64,000 nucleotides of DNA from Nannobrachium achirus (lineage: Eukaryota > Chordata > Actinopteri > Myctophiformes > Myctophidae). The stretch lies in assembly GCA_963921795.1 (NCBI GenBank), contig OY997642.1, positions 27,175,199 to 27,239,198 on the forward strand, in the 5' to 3' direction. Of the stretch, positions 23,459 to 34,460 are shown piece after piece; position 1 is the stretch's first letter; every line of letters starts with the position of its first letter. The position numbers and the translations under genes are program-made. Under the pieces are notes generated by a model, which ran no database searches, was not told the DNA's origin, and saw nothing but the letters and a program-made list of their open reading frames with translations.

Positions 23459-25019
23459 AGAGATGATATCGGAGTGCCATAGGCCTGGCTTTTTTATTGT
23501 TGGTTTAGATCAAAAAAGGGCCTTCGATTTTATAAATCGTGAATATTTATGGAGTGTTCTAGTTAAATATGGGTTTCCACAGGACTTTATAAAAATAATA
23601 AAACTACTATATGCTAAATCACAGGTGGCGGTTAAAGTTAATGGCAGGATGTCCAATTATATAGAAATACAGAAAGGTGTGAAGCAGGGCTGCCCCTTGA
23701 GCGCAGCGCTCTACGTTTTGGCCATCAGCCCATTATTAAATAGAATTAAAAATGATATAAGAATAGAAGGTAATTATTTTAACGGTACAGTTGCCAAGGT
23801 GTCTGCATACGCGGACGATGTGACCACCTTTATTAAAAACCAAACCGAGCTTGATCTTGTTAAAGAGCACTTTCACCTCTATGAACAGGCCGCAGGGGCT
23901 AAGCTGAATGAAGCAAAAACAGAATGTATCTGGATTGGAGAGGAAAGTGTGAGGCCGGACCTGCTCATGGAGGTGAAAGATGACATGAAAATCCTTGGCA
24001 TCATGTTCAGTAACAAGGACTGTGTTAAAAAGAATTGGGACAGAAAAGTATCTGAAATAAAAGAAGTAGTAGACAAATGGAAAGTAAGAGATACAACCTA
24101 TACATCTAGAATTGGCATAGTTAAAACCTTTATTCTATCAAAATTGATGTTTCTATCTACTATATATCCTAGGCTGTGCGTACAGCTGGTCTGGGGAAAC
24201 AACCGTGAGGTTACTAAAAGAGCGCTCATGCACAAAAGCACTTTAGAAGGAGGCCTTGGGGCACTTAATGTTGGTCTTAAGATAACGATTTCCTTTTGTA
24301 AAAATGTGGCAACGGGCATTCTAGGTAACGCAACATGGACAGGAGACCCCCGAAAATGGAACAAGCAGAGAGGTAGAGGTCGAGCAACCCTGCCCTATTA
24401 TAAATTAGTATATGGAGACTTTATAGATAAATATAAGAATTTAAATATTAATTGGGGGACCCAGTCCAATAAAATAAGTGATCATCTATATGGAGGGCCT
24501 GTTATTTTTAAAGACCAATCACCTGAACAAAGTAAACTGCTGGTGAAGTCTTTGAACAGCGGCCTCATCACTGGAGCCATTAGAGACGTAATTTGGCTCA
24601 CAGTGCACGGTAGACTCCCCGTCAGAGCGGTTGTGTGGTGGGCCACTTTTGTTAACACATTAGAATGCCCTGTGCCAGATTGTAAGGAGGTGGAAACGAT
24701 AGGCCACTTGTTGATCGACTGCCCCAGATCAAAAGAAGTATGGATTCAAATGTATGACATGGGGGTCAGAGTGCCTTGCCATAGAGACATTCTATATGCC
24801 AAATTTATTTGTGCAAGTGAAAATTTTGATTTATTTTGGCTCTGCATCTCTGTAACTATTTATAAAATTTGGAAAACGAGATGTAAAATGTCAACTGATA
24901 ATGTTTTCGTGAGCGCTGAAACAGTTTGTAGACAAATAAAGACTGAACTGAGGAAACGGAGAAGAATGGACTTGAAGAGGGCCTCCCCTAGTTTAAACTG
25001 GCCAGCAATCACCTTGTGA
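23459..25019 (+). CDS. LINE copy C ORF2: open RT palm to C-terminus
   Basis: About 519 codons without a stop. It shows FIVGLDQKRAFDFIN, KGVKQGCPLSAALY, the YADD catalytic box at 23808-23819, thumb and linker, then the C-terminal cysteine motif ECPVPDCKEVETIGHLLIDC (C-x4-C-x7-H-x4-C) typical of L1-superfamily ORF2, and the end LNWPAITL. A short deletion near 24165, against copies A and B, removes several residues in frame. It cannot be translated from its own start because the upstream half is broken by insertions. The 3' UTR is 25020-25203. Confidence 0.88.
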
Positions 25020-25203
25020 ATTTTATTATTATTTTGTGGATGTGATTTTGTAATGCACTGCTATTCACTGCAACTGAATGTATTTTAGAAATGCCTTTTT
25101 AAATGGATTTATTTTTGTTGTGAATAATGTATCCCTGAAATGCCTCTTTATTATCATGTAATAAGACTTTGTAATATTGTGAAAATTCAATAAAGATATT
25201 TTG

Positions 25204-25689
25204 AAAACGCAAAGCTATCCATTTTAACTCATGTGTGATGGACTCTACAGACCTGTGATTGTGATGCTGAGTTGTTGAAAGAGAAGAGAAGTGGTTCAAA
25301 TACATCATTTTACCAACCAACACTACTGGACAGGCAACACCTATCAGTTGGAATCACTATCAGAACTTTAAAAAGTCATTTATTGTATTTGATTACAGCC
25401 TATATGAATTCATAATGTGGTGATGTGATGTGTTGTGAGCTTGTAATTATAGCAGATCCCTTTTCTTTTGTTGATCTTTTGGAAGGAGTCCCCATCCCCA
25501 TTATTTCCTTCTATATTGGCTATTCAAAAAATACTTTGATTTAAAAAAATGTAAATTCTCTACTTTGGGGCACAAAACCTTTTTTTCAGATGGGGGAGGG
25601 GTCCTTGGCAAAAGGATAGAAAAAGCTACAGTCGTTGATGTTTGTTTCATTCTTTGGTTCATGTCTGACCTGAAGAAAAGTCTCTATAC
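25204..25689. other. Unassigned sequence after LINE copy C
   Basis: No gene or repeat boundary is recognised. The sequence is A/T-rich with short open frames only. Confidence 0.5.
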
Positions 25690-26008
25690 CAGGGGTCTGC
25701 AATCTTTTTGAAATTAAGTGCCATGTTTTCATTTTCTAGGTAGTCGGTATGCCATGTCAACATACATTTTAATGACACCCCATCAATATTTCTGACATAT
25801 TTTGATTGTCAGGACATTGTTATAACGACCATTGGACTCAAAGCAATAATCCACCTATCTCCCCGACTCCCTCCCCAGTCAAAGTTCAGAATGTAATGAA
25901 TGTAGAATTATGTGCAGGACTTAATTTAATTGACCACATTTAAAACAATAATTGATTTTAAAATATATCTCCTGCCAGTGATCACCCTCACAAGGTTGCC
26001 TACCCCTG
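25690..26008. mobile_element. hAT MITE, 319 bp, perfect 8-bp TSD
   Basis: CTCTATAC at 25682-25689 and 26009-26016 flanks an element with ends CAGGGGTCTGCAATC and (reverse complement of the right end) CAGGGGTAGGCAACC. CAGGGGT ends with an 8-bp TSD are diagnostic of hAT. It is non-coding. A related stretch (TAATGACACCCCAT... through CTCCCTCCCCAGT) occurs at 59706-59825 inside the retroviral element. Confidence 0.9.
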
Positions 26009-26071
26009 CTCTATACTGTCATATTGGCTCTGTCGGGTGGAAACCTCATATGTTCAAAACTGTTACTTTTC

Positions 26072-26128
26072 AGGATCTCAAGCTTCGCCTCACGCAACAT
26101 TTTGAGCTTGTAAATCTGCAACTTTTGA
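26072..26128. repeat. Hairpin repeat, copy 1 (degenerate)
   Basis: The left arm AGGATCTCAAGCTTCG and the right arm TTTTGAGCTTGTAAATCTGC are a decayed version of the hairpin repeat best seen at 32701-32757. Confidence 0.5.
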
Positions 26129-26129
26129 T

Positions 26130-27260
26130 GCTTTATGTGACACTGTAGGATGTGGGGGGGTTAGAATATAGAGATAAGAGGTTTCTATAACAACATTATA
26201 CATCTATCTATCAGTTACCGGTATCTAAAAATAAGAGTTAACAGGATACTGTACTTTTCAAAATGACAGACATCTATTTATTGATACAGGATCGTTCACA
26301 CATTTATACAACATACATGAATCCATAAAGCATTTATATTTCAATCAACTTCACAATGAATCAGCAGGTGCTGTAGACCTCATGTGTGTTGAGGAAAGCC
26401 ATTTCTTCTAGCAGGTTTGTTGTTTAATCAATTCTGAGTTAGTCAATACATTACAGCAACACAGTGTCTATACATAGACATGCATTTTGACTGCAACCCA
26501 AACAAATTTAACCTTAAAATACACATTGATATCGACATAAATTGAGCTACATTGCACGACGTTGACATGAATTAAATCAAACCAAACAAGTTGTTCCAAG
26601 TTCCTGGTTGAAAATGATGGAGATATCCTTATTTCCCTTAAATGATGTTATAAAAGAAATACGAACTTGGGAGGTAAACACATGCTTCTAGTATTACAAT
26701 GACCCTATATGAACATAATTGTTTCAAGTTGATCAGTGTTCTTACAATTTTCTTCACAGATAATTATTTTGGAGGCGTACATATTTCCCTTTATAAAATA
26801 AATGTCTGTGGTTCCATGTTAAACATAATGCAACTGTATCTGTCATACTCGTCACATCAGGGTCAACTTGGCTGGTAGCTTCAGACAGTGTCATATCCTG
26901 AAGAGGATGCTATTGGTCCAGGATGCCTCTTCAGCAGCCAATCAGAAACCTTGGCAGGTGACTGGTAGAATGAACTTCCTGTTTCAGATTGTTCTCCTCC
27001 ACTCACTGGAACACAAATCAACAGAGAGCAAGACATTTTACAATGGTAAAGAATAAGAGAACTTCAACTTATAATAATTAATTATTCCATACTTCAAGTT
27101 TATAATTGCCATTAGGCTACTGACTGAGGGATTCAATACACACACTATCAGAGTTAATCAGACAAAGACATGTTACATTTATATTCACTGTAAGAACAAC
27201 AATGAAGTCACATTGAAGTCACATCACATTGAAGTCTGTTATCAGATCAATACAATGACA
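26130..27260. other. Unassigned A/T-rich sequence
   Basis: No supported gene. Open frames are under 75 codons and lack family motifs. No terminal repeats or satellite are noticed. Confidence 0.5.
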
Positions 27261-27263
27261 CTC

Positions 27264-28004
27264 ACTGCTCGGATGCCTGAACTGCTTGCTCATCTTCCTC
27301 CTCACAGCTGGGAGGGTTGGTTCTTCTGCCTCTGTCACCACAGCCTTCAGCATCCTGTCAATCATCTCCTCTTCTTTCTTCTCCATTAATTCTTCTTCCC
27401 TTTCAGTCTTTCAAACAGTGTTTTCTGTCTTGCCCCAGGTCCCATCCCAAAGTGTCTTTGACCGACCTCTCATCTCTATAGTCTGAAGGTCCAAAGTGTC
27501 CTCTGTTCCTCGTCACCAGGTCCAAAGTGTCCTCTGTTCCTCGTCACCATGTCTTCTATTTTCTCCATCAGCTCTGTTACCTCTGAAATGTAATTATTTT
27601 GGAAGTCTAGAACCTGTAGCCACATTTCTCTAGGATCCACTTCAGAGGTTCTCCTTCAGACTCAATGCACTCCTCCACACGTCTCTCTCGCAGCCAGGTT
27701 CCCCATGTAAACAGAACCATGGTGTGTCTCCAGACTCTGTCCCCCAACAGCTCCATGTGTTCCACCACTGATCTTCTGTCAGCTTCTGAGAAACTGGACC
27801 TGACAGGAACATTCAGCAGGACAGCGTGGGCTCCAGGAGAGCACAGACTCAGACCGGATAGAAGGACATCTTTGATCTTCTGTGATGGAGGTGTAGTCGA
27901 CCAGTCTGGACAGTTCACCACACTCACATTTCTGTCAGTAACATGGCTCTGTTGTCTGACACTTTCTGACAGTTTAGTCTGGGTTTTAAACTCCTGGAAT
28001 ATGA
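27264..28004 (-). pseudogene. GIMAP/AIG1-type GTPase fragment
   Basis: On the minus strand, 27927-27607 encodes SVVNCPDW (in place of the GTPase VVDTPGW switch), SLCSPGAHAVLLNVPV, FSEADRRSVVEHMELLGDRV and WRHTMVLFTWGTWL, all characteristic of fish GIMAP (AIG1-type) immune GTPases. A stop after EKCGYRF is followed, in other frames, by VTELMEKIEDMVTRNRG and by an acidic/basic helix ending RRKMSKQFR near 27265. The P-loop exon is absent upstream. A 31-bp duplication (GGTCCAAAGTGTCCTCTGTT...) at 27488-27550 adds to the damage. Family known, function lost. Confidence 0.75.
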
Positions 28005-28062
28005 GGCATACACTGTGTGTTAGTCATAAAAATCAATACTTAGGAGTTGTTATGCAAAAACA

Positions 28063-28225
28063 CACACATATATACTGTAGATCCAGTCCTATTTTAAAAC
28101 CTGAGTATGCGGGGCTCGCATATCCGCAAGCCTGGTGTAGCCGGCATCATTGATATCAAAACGTGCTGTACTCGAGCAGCATACTGTATGCTCGCTTTGA
28201 AATGCCTGGTGTAGCCCGGCCGTTA
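28063..28225. mobile_element. Remnant related to the 3-bp-TSD CpG-rich element
   Basis: The right edge reads CCTGGTGTAGCCCGGCCGTTA, whose reverse complement (TAACGGCCGGGCTACACC) matches the left terminus at 2467-2483. GCAAGCCTGGTGTAGCCGG occurs again internally at 28126. The left terminus is not found, so the piece is partial. Confidence 0.5.
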
Positions 28226-28504
28226 GGAAGCAAACCCAAAATAACTACACTTTTGAAACAAGCAACCCACAATTCCCAATCTAACTATTGGCTGTCTGCC
28301 ATCTGTCAGCATGCTGACATCACTGATACTAAACAGCGTCACCACCATGGTAAAAATGCCCAACTGACATCAACGAAGCCCAACTGACATCACTGACTGA
28401 CATCACTACAGTGTCCGAATTTGGAGATGACATCACAGACTGGCCTATATGGGCATAAGAGTGCCAGCCAGACAGACGGATACAACGGGTATTGCACAAC
28501 TAGA

Positions 28505-28733
28505 GCAGTGATCGCTGAGTGGTTAGTGTCCATACCTAGGACTCCGGAGGCCTCAGAGGTCGCAGGTACGATTCCCCGCTCCAGCTATCACTGCTCCCCT
28601 TCCCCCTTGGGCTCCTTGTGAGCATCACTGGGTTGAGTTCAGCTGGGTTAAAGCTGATAAAAAAAGCAGCTGGGTTGGGCTGCGATATCTGAATTTCCCT
28701 CGCGGGAGGAGTAGGTAACTATTATTATTATTA
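28505..28733 (+). mobile_element. tRNA-derived SINE with intact acceptor-like stem
   Basis: GCAGTGA at 28505-28511 pairs perfectly with TCACTGC at 28588-28594, like a tRNA acceptor stem. Between them are an A-box-like GATCGCTGAGTGGTTAGTG and a B-box-like GGTACGATTCC, with a long variable arm as in Leu/Ser tRNAs. A non-tRNA body follows (GCTGGGTTGGGCTGCG..., TTTCCCTCGCGGGA) and then an ATT microsatellite tail at 28720-28733. The tail and body mark it as a SINE, not a tRNA gene. Confidence 0.7.
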
Positions 28734-28734
28734 C

Positions 28735-29067
28735 AACTGGACATTGATGGTGACTATTCTGCCCAAGGGGGTACCGGTCTGGTTTCTCCAACATTCTGGA
28801 GTCTGGAACGTTGTTCTCTGAGAAGATCATCTCGCCGCGCGGCCCGCCGCCGAGCCCCACGCCCCGGGGTTGAAAGTCAGGAGGTCGTAGGCCTTGGAGG
28901 AGGCGCGCCGTAGCAGCCGACCAGAGACATCTCCTCTGCAAGCAGCACCTCCGGGACACCCTGCCCATTGTCTGGCACCCAGGGGAGACAGATATATATT
29001 TTTTAATACCAACCACCAAGTCCCACCGATATTAGTAGCCGGGGAGCCACTGTGCCAAAATGAGAGA
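28735..29067. other. Unassigned, partly GC-rich
   Basis: The stretch 28830-28980 is GC-rich (CGCCGCGCGGCCCGCCGCC) with overlapping open frames on both strands. No family is recognised. Confidence 0.4.
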
Positions 29068-29642
29068 CCTGTGATGTCATGACATACTCCAAATTTTTGT
29101 TTTTCCTATTAATTTGGTCAATAAGGTACACAGAATGAGAGGCCTGCTCTGCCGGAAACATTGCGAAAAAAAGGTTTCCCATTGACTTCACTATACTGGA
29201 AAAAACACACCAAAAAATATGCTTTAAGTAGCATGTGAGGGGTCAAACTAGGGGTTCTTCATGATTCTGAATCCATTGCAAGCATTTTTTTTTTTGCATG
29301 AAAAACATTCCTTGGGCTAGATTTCAGCCTCTCAAACCTGTGAAAAGTGATGAGTAATCACTTTTCACCGTTATTTTGGTCCGTTTTCTAGCCCAAGGAA
29401 TGTTTTTCATGCAAAACAAATGCTCGCAATGGATTCAGAATCATCAAGAACCCCTAGTTTGACCCCTCACATGCAACTTAAAGCATATTTATTTTGGTGT
29501 GTTTCTTTCCTGTATAGTCGATGGGACAGTGATACAAATGGCCATAACATTTTTTCGCAATGTTTCCGACAGAGCAGGCCTCTCATTCTGTGTACCTTAA
29601 TGACCAAATTAATAGAAAAAAACAAAAATAAGAAGTCACAGG
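29068..29642. mobile_element. Fold-back MITE, 575 bp
   Basis: The whole interval is an imperfect inverted repeat. CCTGTGA at the left edge is mirrored by TCACAGG at the right. ATTAATTTGGTCA, GAGAGGCCTGCTCTG and CCTTGGGCTAGA in the left arm all recur inverted in the right arm. The centre (about 29339-29369) is a perfect hairpin, GTGAAAAGTGAT / ATCACTTTTCAC with a 5-base loop. No coding sequence and no certain target duplication. Confidence 0.8.
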
Positions 29643-29788
29643 TAAAATCCTATTCTTTGAGCTTTTGGGCCCGGCTATAGAAATGTATTTCACAGGAGAG
29701 ACCTGGCCATATACAGTAAGAGAGATACAACATATTGTTGCAAAAAATAAGACCAAAACTGTGTTTGTTTTCAGGATTCAAAAGTAGC

Positions 29789-29881
29789 AAAAAATAGCAG
29801 ATCTACAAGCTCAAAATGCATAGCCTTGCGGCTTGCGGCATGTTTTGAGCTTGTAAGTCTGAGATTGTAGGTCTGCTTCTT
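29789..29881. repeat. Hairpin repeat, copy 2
   Basis: AATAGCAGATCTACAAGCTC is mirrored by TTTTGAGCTTGTAAGTCT after a loop of about 25 bases. It is the longest-looped member of the family. Confidence 0.65.
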
Positions 29882-29899
29882 TTGTATGAACAAAGTAAG

Positions 29900-30820
29900 G
29901 CATTAATTTGCAATAAAGCAAACATAGATTGTCAATCACAGAGGCCTCTCAGGAAAATAAATATTGCATGCCTCCTTCACCACATGGTATATGATGCCCT
30001 TAAATGCTTTGAGTCGATAATATAAATGTGTCTCATTTTAGATATTTTTTGTAGATTATTAAACTCCCAAGCTGCACAGTAAGAATAAAATGAGGTTTTC
30101 CTCAGATCTGTCTCACGTTCCAACACAGCGTACATTCAGTACAATAATTAATAAGGCTGAAAGCTGTGGGAACGGAGGAATTAGAATCAAGAACAGGTCT
30201 GTCCATGACGGACAAAGTTTTCTTTATCGAGATTACAACCATAAAATGGACATAGTGATTGTAAAATGTCAACAAAAAAGATGTATGATGTATATAAAAG
30301 AAAAAGAAAACAGGAAAACATACCACCGGACAATTTCAATATAATATCAAGATAGTATATAATACAAGCAGTGAAACGTTGGTGGGACATGATCTGTGTG
30401 ATCTGTGCAACAAAAACAATGCAATATACTGTACTGTACATCAACACAGTATAGTGGGAGAAGGAGGTGGAGGGATTTAGAGCTGCAGGCAGAGAGAAGA
30501 GAGAGAAGTCAAGATGACACAGTTTGTCTCTCCAGGCCTGATAGTTCTGTTCTGTTCTTTACAACCTGTGTTCTCTGCAGTGTCCTCATACACTGTAATC
30601 CCTGATGCAGTAAAACACTGATTGGATTATGTATTAAATACTTGAAATGTGTTAAAGAGTTCTACTAACTGAAACTTATTGCGTGCGTGGAGCACTTTTG
30701 TCCTCTTTCAGTAATATTAAAGCTAATATTATATTCATCTGAACGATTTGTCACATAGACGTCACATTGCGTCATGACGTAGTTGCTCAAAGCGCGGAGT
30801 TTACAATCTTTGAAACATTT
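29900..30820. other. Unassigned sequence upstream of the putative first exon
   Basis: A/T-rich with open frames under 90 codons. CGTCA-type motifs (GACGTCACATTGCGTCATGACG, about 30759-30780) lie within 70 bases of the ATG at 30827 and could be promoter elements. No TATA box is evident. Confidence 0.35.
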
Positions 30821-30826
30821 TCTGTA

Positions 30827-30941
30827 ATGGCTGCCGTCTGCTCTGCGCTGGCTCGGACGCATCGGAACTTTCAAAAGTTTTTCTTTGCATATTCTACAAC
30901 TTCCACGATGACCACGAGTCCTCAAGCAGAACACGTTAACG
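30827..30941 (+). CDS. Putative first coding exon of an unrecognised gene
   Basis: An ATG in a clean context (CTGTAATGGCTGCC) opens 115 bases that end at a consensus splice donor (AACG/GTAAGTG). The peptide starts MAAVCSALARTHRNF and continues with an aromatic/Ser/Thr-rich stretch (FFFAYSTTSTMTTS), which could be a mitochondrial presequence. Downstream exons with proper acceptors follow from 32223. I do not recognise the gene. Whether this exon belongs with the repeated exons further on is inference from order and strand. Confidence 0.45.
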
Positions 30942-31039
30942 GTAAGTGTCTTTACACATGAATTCAATAGTTGTTTTTATAATTTGTTCATGTTAAATTC
31001 GTTTTTTCCGTGTCGGAGAAGTTTGCCCGCGAAACCCTG

Positions 31040-31207
31040 TGTAGTGTGTGTGTGTGTGCGTTCGTGCGTGTGAGTTGCTTAAACTATATGAAGCGAGTCA
31101 TTAAACATGAACTTGTGGTAGTTTTAATAATTTTGATAACACTGGAGTCTTGGTTAAGAGCACACTCCAAAAAATAACATCATGTTTGCCTAAAATGCTC
31201 GCTGCCC

Positions 31208-31245
<38 letters not shown>

Positions 31246-31272
31246 CGTGTGTGTGTGTGCGCGCGCGCGCAT
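31040..31272. repeat. (GT)n microsatellites with GC tail
   Basis: A short GTGTGTGTG run at 31042-31070 and a main run of about 60 bp at 31212-31272 turning into GCGCGCGCGC. The Val/Cys-rich open frame through it is repeat translation. Confidence 0.95.
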
Positions 31273-32150
31273 TGTTTGCTTTGTGTAGCATTATTAGGCT
31301 GTATTTAGAGCAGTATTTGATTTTGCTGGTTGTAAATGGTAGCTACATTGTGTTGAAACGTTCATCATTTGTTCTAAATGAAGGAAGACAGATTTATTAT
31401 GCTCCCTGGCACAGATTCACAAGCATACATCGTGTCACAACACAATTCGCCATTTTCTGTATTTGTTATTTTCACCAAGGCACGCCTAAATTCCAAGTCT
31501 TCATTGTGATACACAATGGTACCGACCATATGTTGTTTTCTTGTAGATCTATTCTTTTTGGTGAGTAGCCCTGCCAGAATGTTTTATTTGCTTAAAATTA
31601 TGTAGGCCTACAGTTTGATTTCATTACTGTATATTAGTTGTGTCCAAGGGTCAATACCATGTTGGCTTATGGTGGACATATTTTGTCATTTTCTTTTTGT
31701 CAGACATGGGAAAGGAGCAGACAATATTACCAGAAAAACAGAGCTAGCCTTGAATGAACATAACACTAACTCTTGCGTGTACAAATGAAACCAAATGGAC
31801 CCTTACAGGTCTGTAACTCTTGAGTCTACAAATGGAACCAAATGAACCCTTACAGGTCTGTTACTCGTTGTCGCTGAGTGTGCTTTGGCAATGTAAACGT
31901 ATGTTTTCTCATGCCAATAAAGCTCCTTTGAATTGAGTGTCCAAATGGAACCAAATAGACTCTGCAGGTCCATTTGGTTCCATTACACTCAGTTAAGGGG
32001 TCCTTAAAAATAAAACATTTGAGAACCATGGAATATGCCATAGTATCGTAGTAGATAAAATAAAACATGACGGTTACTGGGTTACAAAATAAGAACTGAA
32101 ACAAATAAAAATAAAAATCCAAACACATTGTCTAAAATATTTTGTGTTAG
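31273..32150. other. Probable intron with decayed retroelement 3' ends
   Basis: AAATGGAACCAAATGAACCC recurs at 31784, 31828 and 31945. CATGCCAATAAAGCTCCTTT at 31911-31930 resembles the 3' tail of L2-like fish retroelements. No exon is recognised. Confidence 0.45.
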
Positions 32151-32222
32151 GTGACCATTATTCAAAGTAGTATATTGTTTAACAGTGGACTGGCTTTTGA
32201 TTGTACCTTCACTTCCTTCCAG

Positions 32223-32325
32223 GACCAGAAGTCAGAGCAGGCAACAGCACAGGAGGAGACTCCAAGCAACAGGAGAGTCAAAGCAGCAGCTCCAGGGCAA
32301 GCATAGAATAGAGCCACTTGACAAG
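32223..32325 (+). pseudogene. Small repeated exon, copy 1 (frame-disrupted)
   Basis: Preceded by a good acceptor (CTTCCTTCCAG) and followed by AAG/GTACTA. In the frame of copy 2 it reads DQKSEQATA and then, after an indel, runs into TAG at 32309-32311. Intron flanks are also shared with copies 2 and 3 (TATTGTTTAACAGTGGACTGG upstream), so a genomic segment was duplicated rather than a mobile exon. Confidence 0.5.
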
Positions 32326-32449
32326 GTACTAACATCACTGAAAACAACGCTGGATTGGATTCAGTAACAGTAGTCTTTAACTTCCACCTTATCCACCAGC
32401 CAGCCTTAGTTATCCTATGCAAAGCACCATTATTCAAAGTAGTATATTG

Positions 32450-32911
32450 CAGGGGTCTTCAACGTTTTCAGGCCAAGGACCCCTTAGTTGAGAGAGAAGA
32501 AGCAGGGACCCCCACAACCTGTTCATAGATTCCATATAGTTTCATTGTTTGACAGCACAATCATCAGTGTATTTTGGATTCATGTCAATTTGTGTTTTCA
32601 GATATTTAACCACTTGAACCATCAATACTTGATAAACTTGACCTTTCACTCTGTACTTGGTCTGCTCTATTTTTCCCTCTACACCAAACCTCTTTGCCAG
32701 AAATAGCAGATCTACAAGCTCACAACGCTGCGTTGTGAGCTTGTAGATCTGCTATTTTTGGCTACAGTTCTCAGAATAAGGACACTAGGGTTCAAGTGGT
32801 TAATATAAAAAAGAAAAAAATATAGTTTCTATCACTCAAAGATTTGGAGGGCCCCCTGTAGCAACTCTGAGGACCCCCTAGGGGTCCTGGACCCACTGTT
32901 GAAGACCCCTG
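32450..32911. mobile_element. hAT MITE, 462 bp, perfect TSD and 14-bp TIR
   Basis: GTATATTG at 32442-32449 and 32912-32919 flanks CAGGGGTCTTCAAC and its exact inverse GTTGAAGACCCCTG. The target, restored, equals the intron sequence upstream of exon copy 1, so the insertion postdates the exon duplication. It carries the best copy of the hairpin repeat (32701-32757). Confidence 0.92.
32701..32757. repeat. Hairpin repeat, best copy: perfect 28-bp arms, 1-base spacer
   Basis: The arm AAATAGCAGATCTACAAGCT continuing CACAACGC (32701-32728) is followed by one T and then its exact reverse complement (32730-32757). Such a perfect cruciform suggests recent origin or active maintenance. Members elsewhere share AGATCTACAAGCTCA / TGAGCTTGTAGATCT. 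Confidence 0.9.
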
Positions 32912-32964
32912 GTATATTGTTTAACAGTGGACTGGCTTTTGATTGTACTTTCACTTCTTTCCAG

Positions 32965-33060
32965 GACCAGAAGTCAGAGAAGGCAACAGCGTTGGAGGTA
33001 GCAACAGGAGAGTCAAAGCAGCAGCTCCAGGGCAAGCATAGAACAGAGCCACTTGACAAG
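32965..33060 (+). CDS. Small repeated exon, copy 2
   Basis: A 96-base exon (32 codons) between CTTTCCAG and AAG/GTACTA, open in frame: DQKSEKATALEVATGESK, a short Gln-rich stretch, then TEPLDK. Low-complexity, charged, probably disordered. Splice signals fit, but no family is recognised. Confidence 0.45.
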
Positions 33061-33416
33061 GTACTAACATCACTGAAAACAACGCTGGATTGATTCAGTA
33101 ACAGTAGTCCTTAACTTCCACCTTATCCACCAGCCAGCCTTAGTTATCCTATGCAAAGTACTCTGTTATATCTGTCTGTCTTTCAATGTTACTGTATATG
33201 AGATGCACAAAGTGTCCTGTGTAAAGAAGCCGTAAAGCTTTCTAGGATCTCCTTTTATTTGACCTTGTACCAGTGATTTGTGCTGTAATGAAACTGTACT
33301 TTTTCCCATTACAAACTTCAATTAAAATAATCAATCAATCAGAATGAAAGACAACATTGGGTTTTCTTTCCATAGTGGTATATTTAACAGTGGCTTTTGA
33401 CTTGACTTCCCTCCAG

Positions 33417-33489
33417 GCTCCGAAGTCCAAGCAGGCGTTGGAGGTGGCACAGGCTCAAAGCAGCAGCTCCAGGGCAAGCATAGAACAAG
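33417..33489 (+). CDS. Small repeated exon, copy 3
   Basis: A 73-base exon after CCCTCCAG, before CAAG/GTACTA: APKSKQALEVAQAQSSSS and a short tail. It is homologous to copies 1 and 2 but shorter, and its length is not a multiple of three, so use of copy 2 or copy 3 would give different frames downstream. Confidence 0.4.
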
Positions 33490-33901
33490 GTACTAACATC
33501 ACTGAAAACAAAGCTGGTTTGGATTCAGTAACAGTAGTCCTTAACTTCCACCTTATCCACCAGCCAGCCAAGGTACTAACATCACTGAACAAACACAATA
33601 TAGCTATGATTACTGTCAGAATATCAAGCTTGAACCTTTGAACAAAACAAGTTTTAAACCAAAGATTTCACTTACCCTACCTAAATTGTACATTTGGTAG
33701 TGTAATGGTAGGCTTATATTAACTGACATTTATGCTGCTGGGGCTAAAATGAAATCACGCTTGTTCAGCAAAGTACGGTGGGTGTATCCAACCAACAGTG
33801 ATGATTTGAAATCATAAACCGGTTAATAAGTAAAATGGTGGTTAGTTGCTGTCCTACTTGTATGTTTCCTATTGCTTTAATATTGTGTCTTTACTCTGTA
33901 G

Positions 33902-33993
33902 GTCCAGACCCAGCTGACTCAACCCAACTGCAACAGACCAGATGAGCCAGAGTCAGAAAGAACTTCAATAAGCCCAAGACCCAAACGCAGCAG
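33902..33993 (+). CDS. Putative exon (Pro/Ser-rich)
   Basis: After CTCTGTAG, before CAG/GTAACA. Open in frame as VQTQLTQPNCNRPDEPESER and then SPRPKRSR, a basic Pro-rich end. A candidate internal exon of the same unrecognised gene. The intron before it (33490-33901) shows nothing else. Confidence 0.4.
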
Positions 33994-34244
33994 GTAACAA
34001 GATAGATAGATACCTTTATTATCCCAAGGGGGAAATTCTACACTGTCTGTATGTACAGTATATCTTGGCGATGTGGAGGCAGCCCACCTCCCTTGCTAAG
34101 CATGGAAGCATGTTTTTTGTTTCCAGGTCCCTGCCGGTACAAGAGTCAAGTTCAAATCAATCTTTTCCCTGCACCCCTATCAATCTTTTCCCTGCACCCC
34201 TACAAGTATCTGAACCTTTTATTCTGTCCTTTTGTTTTTTATAG

Positions 34245-34409
34245 GTCTATGCTGAGTTCCAGCGGGTAACAAACCAGAACCTGCCCAACAAGTTCTACAC
34301 CAAGTTGGATCGCCACACTCCCTTGATGGCAATATTTCGAGAAGAGGCATCCAGATCTGGAGCGGTCGCAGATGCATTGAATGGAATGTTCAAGCTACAT
34401 GATGAACAG
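34245..34409 (+). CDS. Putative exon, 55 codons
   Basis: Acceptor TTTTTTATAG, donor GAACAG/GTAGAT, exactly 55 codons: VYAEFQRVTNQNLPNKFYTK, LDRHTPLMAIFREEASRSG, AVADALNGMFKLHDEQ. It has the look of a helical domain and recalls, weakly, the C-terminal region of fish SAMD3-like uncharacterised proteins. That resemblance is from memory and untested. Confidence 0.5.
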
Positions 34410-34460
34410 GTAGATATTATGTATCTGCATGATATAACCAGTGTAATGACCCAAATTAAG

